Positions 41,151 to 49,661 of a DNA stretch of 64,000 bases are shown here, piece by piece. Location: contig NZ_CP090438.1 in assembly GCF_021441885.1 (NCBI RefSeq), positions 1,302,001 through 1,366,000 of the forward strand, read 5' to 3'. The DNA comes from Vibrio maritimus (GTDB lineage Bacteria > Pseudomonadota > Gammaproteobacteria > Enterobacterales > Vibrionaceae). Made by a program: the position numbers and the translations under genes. How positions within the stretch are numbered: the first letter of the stretch is position 1; the number at the start of each line of letters is the position of its first letter. The notes beneath the pieces are model-generated. The model was not told where the DNA came from. It did not search any database and saw nothing but the letters and a program-made list of their open reading frames with translations.

Positions 41151-42356
41151 TTATTGAGTAACGGTTTTTTCTTGTATAACCGAATTATAGCGCTCGAAAC
41201 CTGCTTTCAAATCTTCAATCAAATCTTCGACACTCTCTAGACCAATATGAAGTCGTACAAGCGTGCCTTCAAAGTTCGGGTTAGCGACAGTTCTTAATGA
41301 GTTAAAACTCTTTGGCTCGTTCGCTAAGATCAAGCTTTCGAAGCCACCCCATGAGTAGCCCATGCTGAAGTGCTTCATTCCATCTAGCAGGGCAGTCGTT
41401 GCGCGTGGGTAGCTTGTTTTTAGTACGAATGAGAATAAACCGTTACCGCCGATAAAGTCGCGATGGAAATATTCACTGCCCGGACAGGTTTCTAGGGCTG
41501 GGTGGCGAACATGATCGACCTCTGGTCGTGTTGCCAGCCATTGTGCGACCTTTAGGCTGTTCTCGGCATGTTGACGTAATCTCACATCCAGCGTACGGAT
41601 GCCACGAAGACCAAGATACGCGTCGTCAGGCGACACGCATTGTCCCATTAGATAGCTTTGTTCTCGAAGTTGGTCCCAGTATTTCTCGTGAGTAACCGCA
41701 GTACCGAGCATCACATCTGAGTGACCAACAATATACTTAGTGGCAGCCTGAATCGAGATGTCTACTCCGTGCTCAAATGGAGAGAAGTTCACCCCTGCTC
41801 CCCAAGTGTTGTCGAGCATCACAATGATGTCGTGTTCATGAGCAATTTTCGCCATTCCAGGAACATCTTGGATTTCCATCGTAATAGAGCCAGGAGACTC
41901 CAAAAATAGGATTTTCGTATTAGGTTGGATTAGCTCTTTAATGCCTTCGCCAATCAGCGGGTCATAATAGGTCGTTTCTACACCCATTTTCTTCATGATG
42001 CTGTCACAGAAATCGCGAGTCGGTTCGTAACAAGTATCCACCATAAGAATGTGATCACCAGTCTCTACAAATGAAAGAATGGCATTAGAAATTGCAGCCG
42101 TGCCGCAAGGGTATAGCGCACACCCCACGCCACCTTCAATCTCTGTCATTGCATCTTGGAAAGCAAAGTGTGTGTTGGTGCCGCGACGACCGTAAAACAG
42201 AGTCTTGTTTGCTCGGTTGACGGTCGCGTGATGTTTTTCCGCTACGGTATCAAAGACGATAGTAGACGCGCGCTGTACTGGCGGGTTAACGACACCATTG
42301 GTCCATTTTTTATCGCGACCAGCGGTGACAAATTTGGTGGTTTTGCTTTCTGACAT
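41151..42356 (-). CDS. metC: Cystathionine beta-lyase
   Basis: 401 aa PLP enzyme. The Schiff-base Lys207 lies in SIQAATKYIVGHSDVMLGTA; YGRRGTNTHFAFQDAM and PCGTAAISNAIL are typical. It cleaves cystathionine to homocysteine, pyruvate and ammonia in methionine synthesis. ATG 42356 (MSESKTTKF) has GGGATT upstream and fits the family; an in-frame extension to 42443 is rejected. No MetJ boxes were recognised upstream. Other Cys/Met-metabolism lyases share the fold, but the sequence is MetC-type. Confidence 0.92.
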   Translation of the reverse strand: MSESKTTKFVTAGRDKKWTNGVVNPPVQRASTIVFDTVAEKHHATVNRANKTLFYGRRGTNTHFAFQDAMTEIEGGVGCALYPCGTAAISNAILSFVETGDHILMVDTCYEPTRDFCDSIMKKMGVETTYYDPLIGEGIKELIQPNTKILFLESPGSITMEIQDVPGMAKIAHEHDIIVMLDNTWGAGVNFSPFEHGVDISIQAATKYIVGHSDVMLGTAVTHEKYWDQLREQSYLMGQCVSPDDAYLGLRGIRTLDVRLRQHAENSLKVAQWLATRPEVDHVRHPALETCPGSEYFHRDFIGGNGLFSFVLKTSYPRATTALLDGMKHFSMGYSWGGFESLILANEPKSFNSLRTVANPNFEGTLVRLHIGLESVEDLIEDLKAGFERYNSVIQEKTVTQ

Positions 42357-42430
42357 CAAGAATCCCTGTCTGGACCCAAGCACGAATGTGGTTGAGGCTA
42401 TAATTTTATTGAGTTGATAACAGCAATAAA

Positions 42431-42470
42431 CCATGAAGGCCAAAGAGTTGCAAGTCTTTGGCCTTCATTA
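42431..42470. terminator. Long hairpin between clsA and metC
   Basis: ATGAAGGCCAAAGA (42433-42446) pairs with TCTTTGGCCTTCAT (42455-42468), a perfect 14-bp stem. It ends clsA transcription; T-run is short. Confidence 0.85.
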
Positions 42471-42500
42471 AATAGGTCAGTGTTTCGATATACGCTATGG

Positions 42501-43955
42501 TCAGAGCAGAGGATTGAACAAATAGAATAGTCGTTCAAAGAAACGATGATAAATGCTGCGCTGTTTCCACACGTTGGAGTCTACGAGGTCGCTGCTCTCG
42601 ATATAGTGACTTTGTAATTGGTGCATCTTGTGAGTGAACTCAGGATCTTCCACTGCGAGCGTCACCTCAAAGTTCAGCCATAGACTGCGCATATCCATAT
42701 TCACGGTACCCACGAGGCAGAATAACTCGTCAATGACAACGGATTTGGTATGGAGTAAACCGCCATCAAACTCATGGATCTTAACCCCAGAGGCGAGTAG
42801 CTCAGAATAGAAGGCACGTGATGCCCATTTCACCATCACTGAGTCATTGTGCTTAGGAATAATCAGCTCAACATCTACGCCACGCTGTGCTGTGGTCTTG
42901 ATGGTTTCCAAGAGGTCTGCACTTGGTACAAAATAAGGCGTTGTTATTCTAACTGACTTTTCAGCTTGGTGCATGGCAATGGTGAGCACTTGACCTATCA
43001 ACTGGTCCGGCATACCAGGCCCAGACGGTACCACTTGAACGGGTTTTGAGTCCTCTGGAATACTAATTTGGCATTCTGGTTGAGCGGGTAGCTGTCTGTC
43101 ACCGGTCTCTACTTCCCAGTCCCAACAGTGAATGGCAGATAGCACGTTGACGGTTGGCCCTTCTACTCGGACCATGATATCGATCCATTGTCCAACCCCT
43201 GAGTTTTGTTTGAAGTATGCGGGGTCTACCATATTCATAGAGCCTGTATAGGCAACGTCGTCATCAATAACGATGATTTTTCGGTGCTGTCTTAGATCCA
43301 GCCTTCTTAGGAAGATACGCCAAGGAGAGACTTCGAGCCCTTCAACCAACTCAATACCCGCATCTCGCATCATGGTTGCCCAATGGCTTCGAAAGAATGT
43401 AGGGCTGCCAGCGGAATCTAGCAACACCTTCACGTTTACACCACGCTTCGATGCCTGTATTAACGCTGATGCGACAGAGTCGGCAAGACCACCTGGATAC
43501 CAAATGTAAAATACCATGCGAATGCTGTGTTTGGCGTTTTCGATATCTTCAATGACGGATAGGAGAATTTCTTGAGGCGTGGTCTGTAGTTGCAGTTCGT
43601 TACCGCATAGCGCGGGGATCCCCATGCGTTTGTTGCACAGGTTATCGATCTTCGAAATGTGAGTACCCATATTGTCGGGAACGTGGGCATTACAGTCGTT
43701 TAATTGGTGAAACCACTCCTCAAAAGGGTGGTACATGACCCGCGCTCTTTCAGCTCGTTTTCTACCGAGATTGAGCTCGCCAAACATGAAATAACAGATC
43801 ACCCCGACGACAGGGATGATATAAATCACCATAAGCCAGGCAAGTGACACGCTAACGGCACGCCTTTTAAGCACGACTCGAAGTGTGACACCAGCTACCA
43901 GAACCCAGTATAAACCGATGCCCGCGAGCGTTAGAAAGTGATAGACCTTGTCCAT
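42501..43955 (-). CDS. clsA: Cardiolipin synthase A
   Basis: 484 aa. Two N-terminal membrane helices (about 8-28 and 36-58) are followed by two PLD motifs: HRKIIVIDDDVAYTGSMN and HTKSVVIDELFCLVGTVNMDMRS. The length matches ClsA, which condenses two phosphatidylglycerols into cardiolipin in the inner membrane. GAGGCTAA precedes the ATG. With the ClsC-like lipoprotein at 24376, the organism has at least two PLD-type synthases. Confidence 0.94.
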   Translation of the reverse strand: MDKVYHFLTLAGIGLYWVLVAGVTLRVVLKRRAVSVSLAWLMVIYIIPVVGVICYFMFGELNLGRKRAERARVMYHPFEEWFHQLNDCNAHVPDNMGTHISKIDNLCNKRMGIPALCGNELQLQTTPQEILLSVIEDIENAKHSIRMVFYIWYPGGLADSVASALIQASKRGVNVKVLLDSAGSPTFFRSHWATMMRDAGIELVEGLEVSPWRIFLRRLDLRQHRKIIVIDDDVAYTGSMNMVDPAYFKQNSGVGQWIDIMVRVEGPTVNVLSAIHCWDWEVETGDRQLPAQPECQISIPEDSKPVQVVPSGPGMPDQLIGQVLTIAMHQAEKSVRITTPYFVPSADLLETIKTTAQRGVDVELIIPKHNDSVMVKWASRAFYSELLASGVKIHEFDGGLLHTKSVVIDELFCLVGTVNMDMRSLWLNFEVTLAVEDPEFTHKMHQLQSHYIESSDLVDSNVWKQRSIYHRFFERLFYLFNPLL

Positions 43956-44427
43956 TTAGCCTCAATAGAAAGACGATTTCGCAAATAATAATCTCAGAAT
44001 CAAGTATTTGGAATAGTTAAGTGTCTGTCAAATACAAAGAGATACAGATGTGAGCGAAAGGCGCGACACTTAGGCAGACTGACACTAAGTTGAACGAGAT
44101 TATAGCGACTAGAAGGCGTGAAATACCGAATAGTACAGGTTTACCGTTGCTGAAAAATGCAGCGATCTATGGGTAAATTGAATGGAAAATAATCAGCCAA
44201 GAGTTTTGGGCTTCCAATTGTAAAGATAACCTGTTTTACTCGCCACCCGCTTGTGAAACTCTCCTTGTTTTTGGTGTGTAAATTTAAATATACACTTCTA
44301 TTCTAGAGTCACATGACTTCGCACATGGAATAACGGTTCAACATTGAATGGCCGTTTGCGTTGATATTGGTATCAGGGAAAGCCATTTTCAACACAGCGT
44401 CGAACATCGACGTGCTGGTACAAAATA
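43956..44427. other. Divergent intergenic region clsA/NSS transporter, about 472 bp
   Basis: Contains the TyrR-like box at 44277. No ORF with a ribosome site and no clear RNA gene were found in the rest. The transporter ATG at 44428 has no obvious ribosome site. Confidence 0.5.
44277..44294 (+). promoter_or_regulatory. TyrR-like box overlapping a promoter
   Basis: TGTAAATTTAAATATACA matches the TyrR box TGTAAA-N6-TTTACA in 11 of 12 fixed bases. TTGTTT (44265-44270) and TATACA (44289-44294) with 18 bp between could be a promoter, which the box would block. It lies 134 bp before the NSS transporter start. Confidence 0.55.
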
Positions 44428-45771
44428 ATGACAAGTTCCGATAGAGGACAATTTACTTCCCGCTTTGGCTTTATAATGGCGGCTGCGGGTAGCGCAGTGG
44501 GCTTAGGTAATGTTTGGGGTTTCCCAACTCAAACTGCCACAAATGGTGGTGCCGCTTTTCTTTTGGTCTATCTGTTAATGATGGGCTTACTTGCCTTTCC
44601 TATGTTGATTGCTGAGCTGACGATTGGTCGCTACGGCCAATCCAACCCGATTGCATCGTTACGTAAGATTTGGACTAAGAATAAATCGCTTGCTGCGATG
44701 TTTGGCGTGATTGCACTGCTTACCGCGTCAATGATATTGAGTTTTTACGCTATTCTGGCGGGCTGGTTGATCGGGTTTGGCGCAGCACCGGTTGCAAAAT
44801 TTATTGGTCTAGATTCTGTTGCTGAATGGTTGGTGACCTTCAGTAACGGACGCAATGTGAGCTTAACGGTAATCTTTATGCTCATGACGGTGTTCGTCGT
44901 TAAGCGCGGAGTCTCAGACGGCATTGAGAAATGGTCATCTCGACTTATGCCAGTGCTGTTTGCGCTATTCATCCTTCTTATCGCTTATATCTTTACTCAA
45001 GATGGGGCAATGGATGGGCTTGAAATGTACTTAGTCCCTGACTGGAACCATGTTGATGCAAGTCTAGTCGTAAACGCCATGGGGCAAGCATTCTTCTCAC
45101 TCTCTCTTGGTGTGGGCGCGATGATGGTGTACGGCTCTTATCTAAGTAAAGACATCAACATTCCTAAGACAGCCGGACAGGTCGCTATTATAGATACCGG
45201 TGTCGCTTTCATGGCTGGTTTGTTGATCCTACCTGCGATGTTTGTTGCTAAACAAAACGGGGTGCAAATCTTTAACGAGCTGGGCGAGCTTATCAGTTCA
45301 GGTAACTTGGTGTTTGTCGTACTGCCTAGTTTATTTGAGTCTATGGGGTTAGCGGGAGAGCTTATTGGTATCGCGTTCTTTGCTCTTATGGTGATTGCCG
45401 CTCTAACCTCATCGATCGCAATGCTCGAAGTCCCTGTTTCATGTCTACAAGAAGAAACCAAGATGTCACGTGATAAGGCGACGCTGATATTAGGCGGGAC
45501 TATTCTCCTTTGTAGTGTATTGATTGCAGCAAACTTTGATACCTTGTTTGACCTAGTAGCGACTGCGTCAACCGTTTACATGCAGCCTTTGCTTGGTGTG
45601 GTTTGGGCAATCTTTATCGGTTGGATTTGGAGTCGTAACTCTCTACTGAACGAAATTAAGCAAGGTAATCCAGAAATTGAACAGTCTTGGTTCTGGAAGA
45701 TATGGCCTTGGTATGTGAAGTTTGTTTGTCCAGCCGCGATTCTTATCGTATTTGCCTATCCATTCCTGTAA
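44428..45771 (+). CDS. Sodium-dependent amino-acid transporter (NSS/SNF family)
   Basis: 447 aa, 11-12 membrane helices. The N-terminal RFGFIMAAAGSAVGLGNVWGFPTQTATNGGAAFLLVYL is the sodium- and substrate-binding TM1-TM2 of LeuT-type transporters. Imports an amino acid with Na+. The TyrR-like box upstream suggests tyrosine or tryptophan as substrate (compare TnaT and Tyt1). A weak ribosome site leaves the start slightly open, though MTSSDRGQFTSRFGF is the usual beginning. Confidence 0.9.
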   Translation: MTSSDRGQFTSRFGFIMAAAGSAVGLGNVWGFPTQTATNGGAAFLLVYLLMMGLLAFPMLIAELTIGRYGQSNPIASLRKIWTKNKSLAAMFGVIALLTASMILSFYAILAGWLIGFGAAPVAKFIGLDSVAEWLVTFSNGRNVSLTVIFMLMTVFVVKRGVSDGIEKWSSRLMPVLFALFILLIAYIFTQDGAMDGLEMYLVPDWNHVDASLVVNAMGQAFFSLSLGVGAMMVYGSYLSKDINIPKTAGQVAIIDTGVAFMAGLLILPAMFVAKQNGVQIFNELGELISSGNLVFVVLPSLFESMGLAGELIGIAFFALMVIAALTSSIAMLEVPVSCLQEETKMSRDKATLILGGTILLCSVLIAANFDTLFDLVATASTVYMQPLLGVVWAIFIGWIWSRNSLLNEIKQGNPEIEQSWFWKIWPWYVKFVCPAAILIVFAYPFL

Positions 45772-45811
45772 CGCTTAACCTTATTTAGATGAACCAAAGT
45801 TTAAGCCAACC

Positions 45812-45840
45812 AAAAGCTGCCCTTGAGGCAGCTTTTGTGT
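45812..45840 (+). terminator. NSS transporter terminator
   Basis: AAAAGCTGCC (45812-45821) pairs with GGCAGCTTTT (45827-45836) around CTTGA. Confidence 0.9.
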
Positions 45841-45876
45841 ATCATCCAGTCCACAAATTCTAATCTAGCGCTTGTC

Positions 45877-46563
45877 ATGTTCGATATTCACTTTGAAAAC
45901 GATGATTTCGTGGTCATCAATAAACATCCAGGGGTAAGCGTCCACAAAGACGATGGCGATACCATGCTGGTTCAAGATGTGGCGGGTCATCTTGGCGTTG
46001 AGTCACTGCATCTGGTTCACCGCCTCGACAAAATGACATCAGGTTTGCTGATTCTAGCTAAGCGATCAGACGTCGCCGCGGAGTTTGCTCGATTATTTAA
46101 AAACCGAGAGATTGAAAAGTACTATTTAGCGATTGGTTGTAAAAAGCCCAAGAAAAAACAGGGTACGGTTTCTGGAGATATGGAGCGTTCGCGCCGCTCA
46201 TCTTGGAAGTTGGTTGCGACGAAACAGAACCCAGCGATTACTCAGTTCTTCTCTCTAGCCGGTGAAAACGGTGAGCGAGCATTTTTGTGTAAGCCTTTAA
46301 CAGGTAAAACCCACCAGATCCGAGTGGCATTGAAATCCGTCGGATCGGCTATCGTTGGCGACCCTATTTATGGGCAAAATGCTAACGAAGATAGAGGGTA
46401 TCTGCACGCATATGCATTGAGGTTTTCACTCCTTGGTCACGATTATGAGTTTAAGTGTGACCCGCGAATGCCATCCCTAGGATGTAAATGGAACAGCGCA
46501 GCATTGAGCAGTGCATTAGAACAATGGTCTCAACCTTGGGAGTTAACATGGCCGAAGAAATAA
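45877..46563 (+). CDS. RluA-family pseudouridine synthase (TIGR01621-like)
   Basis: 228 aa. The catalytic Asp51 is in HRLDKMTSGLLIL; FVVINKHPGVSVH and GKTHQIRVALKSVGSAIVGDPIYG are conserved RluA segments. No S4 domain. It isomerises uridine in an RNA, target unproven. ATG 45877 starts the conserved fold; an in-frame TTG at 45823 overlaps the upstream terminator and is rejected. Its end overlaps the next gene by 16 bp, coupling two RNA-modifying enzymes. Confidence 0.9.
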   Translation: MFDIHFENDDFVVINKHPGVSVHKDDGDTMLVQDVAGHLGVESLHLVHRLDKMTSGLLILAKRSDVAAEFARLFKNREIEKYYLAIGCKKPKKKQGTVSGDMERSRRSSWKLVATKQNPAITQFFSLAGENGERAFLCKPLTGKTHQIRVALKSVGSAIVGDPIYGQNANEDRGYLHAYALRFSLLGHDYEFKCDPRMPSLGCKWNSAALSSALEQWSQPWELTWPKK

Positions 46564-47513
46564 TCTCAGAAAGCCCAATGATGCAAGCCAGTCAGCTTGT
46601 GGTGTTTTTTCAACAAATTGAGACCAAGCTTGATCATAAGCCAACGGAAGTTTGCCGTCTGTTTCACGGGCGCGGTAAGTGCTGGCCAGGACTGGAGCAA
46701 CTGACTTGTGATTGGGCAGCAAACCAGTTGCTGGTTAATTTGTTTAAGCCTGTAGATGACGCTTTTCTCAACGCTCTAAAACAGGGGCTGGCCGAGCTCG
46801 CTCAATCTAACCGATGGGAACAAGCTGGTGGTAAAGCCATCATTCTTCAGCATCGTTACAGTGACGGCGCTCCTTCAGAAGTGATTTGTGGTGAGTTGGA
46901 TGCGAAACCTGTCGTGGAAGAACTGGGGTGTAAGTATCAACTTGATATTGGCCGTAACCAGAACTTCGGTTTGTTTTTGGATATGCGCAATGGACGCGAA
47001 TGGGTGAAATCCAAGTCACAAGACAAGCGGGTGCTTAACTTATTTGCGTATACCTGTGGTTTCTCTGTCGCTGCAATAGCAGGCGGCGCTGAGCATGTTG
47101 TTAATGTTGATATGGCACGAGCGTCTCTCAACAAAGGCCGCGACAACCATAGATTGAATGGTCACGATCTGGGCAGTGTTAGCTTTCTGGCCCACGACAT
47201 CTTTAAGTCTTGGGGCAAAATTAAGAAATATGGTCCGTACGACATTATCGTTATCGATCCGCCTTCATTTCAAAAGGGCAGTTTTGCATTGACCAAAGAC
47301 TACAAGAAGATCTTACGTCGCTTGGGTGACCTTATGACCGACGGTGGTGAAGTGATGGCGTGTGTAAACTCGCCGACGGTGACTCCAAACTTTCTTATCG
47401 AGAGTATGGCGGAAGAAGCTCCGCAGTTAACCTTTATTGAGAGGTTAGATAACCCAGCAGAGTTTGCCGATATTGATCCAGAAGCAAGCTTGAAAGTTCT
47501 ACTATTTAAGTAA
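46548..47513 (+). CDS. SAM-dependent methyltransferase, RlmI/RlmK-like (COG1092)
   Basis: 321 aa. SAM motif VLNLFAYTCGFSVAA, acidic VVNVDMARASLNKGRDNHRLNG and catalytic-loop IVIDPPSFQKGSF fit rRNA m5C methyltransferases of the RlmI/RlmK group. The PUA domain of RlmI is replaced by an unrelated N-terminal part (about 1-110). ATG 46548 has GGGAG 6 bases upstream and overlaps the pseudouridine synthase end by 16 bp; the longer ORF from 46488 is rejected. Substrate RNA inferred only. Confidence 0.87.
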   Translation: MAEEIISESPMMQASQLVVFFQQIETKLDHKPTEVCRLFHGRGKCWPGLEQLTCDWAANQLLVNLFKPVDDAFLNALKQGLAELAQSNRWEQAGGKAIILQHRYSDGAPSEVICGELDAKPVVEELGCKYQLDIGRNQNFGLFLDMRNGREWVKSKSQDKRVLNLFAYTCGFSVAAIAGGAEHVVNVDMARASLNKGRDNHRLNGHDLGSVSFLAHDIFKSWGKIKKYGPYDIIVIDPPSFQKGSFALTKDYKKILRRLGDLMTDGGEVMACVNSPTVTPNFLIESMAEEAPQLTFIERLDNPAEFADIDPEASLKVLLFK

Positions 47514-47517
47514 TGAA

Positions 47518-47545
47518 ATGGCACTCATTGAGTGCCGTTCTCTTT
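47518..47545 (+). terminator. Hairpin after the methyltransferase gene
   Basis: GGCACTCA (47520-47527) pairs with TGAGTGCC (47529-47536), with TCTCTTTT after it. Almost the same hairpin recurs at 48586-48603. Confidence 0.65.
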
Positions 47546-47579
47546 TCGATATATTCGTTCTTGATAAAGAAAGGGTTAC

Positions 47580-48449
47580 TCAACAGAAGTGACACTCTTC
47601 CTGCTGATATAATGACTCTCCTTTTATCCTACGCACATGCTGGCGGCCTTCCTCAACCCCCATCTGATAACCGATATCAAGTAATGCTTTTTCCATCGTG
47701 AGTCTTTGGACTGGAAAGCTTTCCTGCGGTGTAATAACACGCACAACGCAGTCTTTGGGCGGGTTACGAATAAACGCCAAAGACTCATTATAGTTTTTCG
47801 CGCGCTGTGCCATCGCTCGCCCAACGTTGGGGTGTTTTATGAATAGCTTTTTCATCAGCCACCCCGCTTTAGGTTTTGGCATCTCATAACTCAGCGGGTG
47901 AGAAAGAATAACGGTGATATCACGAGCTCCGCGCCGGTATGCCTCACGGACAGGAATAGAGTCGGCGACGCCGCCATCTGTATAACATCCGCCATCAAAA
48001 CAAGGAGTATCTTTATACGCCAACGGTAAAGATGCCGTCGCTTCAATCGCCTTCGCGATGTTGTCTGGTGTCACCTCGTAATAGTCTGGTCGACCGGTGG
48101 CAACATTCGTGGCGGCTGCAATAAATGGTGTGGAACTAAACACGGTGTCTAAATCGAGCGGAAAGCGACGATTGGATTCCTCAAAAAGCCACTTAACATC
48201 GACGAGGTGACCACCTGAGACAAATCGACGAGGATTGTAAAAAGATTTGCTGGTCGCGAGTTCCGTGATGACTTGATAACTTCGTCTTGGTGCATTTCCC
48301 AAATAGCCAAGTAGGTTGGAAGCCCCGGCGGATACGCCAAGCACAAAGTCATAGGGTTTATGGTTTTGCTCTAGAAATGCATCGAGCACCCCGGCCGCAA
48401 ATATACCACGCATTGCGCCGCCTTCTACGATAAGTGCGTTGCTGGTCAT
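47580..48449 (-). CDS. Patatin-like phospholipase (YjjU-like)
   Basis: 289 aa. The oxyanion motif GGAMRG is at 10-15, the nucleophile elbow GVSAG at 38-42 with Ser40, and the dyad Asp in YTDGGVADSIPV. Predicted lipid acyl hydrolase, cytoplasmic because there is no signal peptide. Resembles E. coli YjjU in length and motifs. AAGAGAAACTAGC precedes the ATG. Stands alone, convergent with the methyltransferase gene. Confidence 0.9.
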   Translation of the reverse strand: MTSNALIVEGGAMRGIFAAGVLDAFLEQNHKPYDFVLGVSAGASNLLGYLGNAPRRSYQVITELATSKSFYNPRRFVSGGHLVDVKWLFEESNRRFPLDLDTVFSSTPFIAAATNVATGRPDYYEVTPDNIAKAIEATASLPLAYKDTPCFDGGCYTDGGVADSIPVREAYRRGARDITVILSHPLSYEMPKPKAGWLMKKLFIKHPNVGRAMAQRAKNYNESLAFIRNPPKDCVVRVITPQESFPVQRLTMEKALLDIGYQMGVEEGRQHVRRIKGESLYQQEECHFC

Positions 48450-48579
48450 GCTAGTTTCTCTTGTGTTTTAACTTGGTGTTACGATAACGGGGAGTTCACA
48501 ATAGAGAAAATGGGAAGTGTTTATTTCATTGATAGGCAAAAGCTATGTGGATTGCTCTGATGAGGCAGCGGCTGGCTAC

Positions 48580-48607
48580 AAAAAACGACACTCATTGAGT
48601 GCCGTTT
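48580..48607 (-). terminator. Intrinsic terminator of the META-domain lipoprotein gene
   Basis: Read on the minus strand, ACGGCACTCA pairs with TGAGTGTCGT (one wobble), followed by TTTTT. Sequence CACTCATTGAGTGCCGTT is shared with the hairpin at 47520. Confidence 0.85.
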
Positions 48608-48642
48608 ATAAACTTGATAGCGCTAGTCGCTGGACTAGGGGA

Positions 48643-49101
48643 TTAGTTAACCCAATCTTTCAGCTCAAACGTTAGCGTGTGAGTTTCACCTTTAAGCTCA
48701 AGGCCGTTTTGAGTCACAGTGATTTCACTCCAGTCTGAAAGCGTTTGCGATACGGTACGTTCGATATCCATCGCTTCGCCAGGACACATCTTCATCGTCA
48801 TGCCCATTTTTTCGATGCGGAACTGACCGTCTTTTAGCTCACCTTGACCGAAGAAGTTATTACAACCTGCGTTGCCGTTCGCTGTCATTTTCTCGCCGAT
48901 CTCTAGGCGCGGCACTTGGTTCTGTTCAGTCACGGTGATTGGGTTACCGTCGATCTGTACTAGATTCCAATTGTGGTGTTGAAGATCCTGAGCAGTTACT
49001 GCTTTCATCGGCTCCTCCTGTTTTGCGTCATTAGCGGCACATGCCGTCATAAGAACCGGAAGCGCAACTGCTGCGAGTACCTTCTTAGAAAAAATCTTCA
49101 T
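48643..49101 (-). CDS. META/HslJ-domain lipoprotein
   Basis: 152 aa. The lipobox LMTAC gives an acylated Cys at about residue 21. The META domain (about 40-150) has WNLVQIDG, ANGNAGCNNFFGQGELKDGQFRIEKMGMTMKMCPGEAMDIE, as in HslJ, which is linked to heat-shock and novobiocin tolerance in E. coli. The paired Cys in GCNNF and KMCPG probably form a disulfide in the periplasm. ATG 49101 has GGAG 8 bases upstream; ATG 49107 is also possible. Confidence 0.9.
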   Translation of the reverse strand: MKIFSKKVLAAVALPVLMTACAANDAKQEEPMKAVTAQDLQHHNWNLVQIDGNPITVTEQNQVPRLEIGEKMTANGNAGCNNFFGQGELKDGQFRIEKMGMTMKMCPGEAMDIERTVSQTLSDWSEITVTQNGLELKGETHTLTFELKDWVN

Positions 49102-49370
49102 ATACATTGCTCCAACTGAATGAAATTATTGACAAGCCTAACTAATAAAACACTGTTTTTTGTCAGGAGTAGGTTATCTTTAGTATAGTGGGATTTCAAC
49201 ACAGGATGTGGAAGTTATTGCGTAACACCTTCAATAAGTACCATTAATTTGGTCGAGTCAGACTATTCTTACTCAGTTGCGCTTGTCACTGGGAGTGGCA
49301 AGTAGAGTAGGTCTGTAGAAGTTTAATTCAAGCTCATTGTATAAGATTGAATTATTTGCAAGGGGAGCCA

Positions 49371-49622
49371 ATGGAACAATTAGAATTTTTTACCGTGCCC
49401 AGCCCTTGTGTCAGGGTGTGCACTGTGGACGAAAAAGGCTATTGCCAGGGATGCATGCGTAAACGCGAGGAGCGCTTTAATTGGTTGTCATACACTGCCG
49501 CCCAACAGCTGCACATTATTAAGCTTTGTCGTATGCGTTATCGACGCAAACTTGCTCAAGGCAAGGCAACCGTGCCCAATGAAGTGTTAGAAGAGTCTAG
49601 CCCACAGCAGGATTTGTTTTGA
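49371..49622 (+). CDS. DUF1289 (Cys-rich YdhL-like) protein
   Basis: 83 aa. Four cysteines, Cys13, Cys17, Cys25 and Cys28 (SPCVRVCTVDEKGYCQGCMRKREER), form the DUF1289 metal-binding pattern, and W-x(5-6)-A follows. Function unknown, probably a small zinc or Fe-S protein. AAGGGGAGCCA precedes ATG 49371, which is preferred over an upstream in-frame start. It ends in a perfect hairpin. Confidence 0.88.
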   Translation: MEQLEFFTVPSPCVRVCTVDEKGYCQGCMRKREERFNWLSYTAAQQLHIIKLCRMRYRRKLAQGKATVPNEVLEESSPQQDLF

Positions 49623-49645
49623 TACTCCGCCCGAAGGCGGAGTAT
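49622..49645. terminator. Perfect 10-bp hairpin between convergent genes
   Basis: ATACTCCGCC (49622-49631) pairs with GGCGGAGTAT (49636-49645) around CGAA. No T-run, so its strength is unsure. Confidence 0.7.
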
Positions 49646-49661
49646 GTCGATTAAAGTTACT

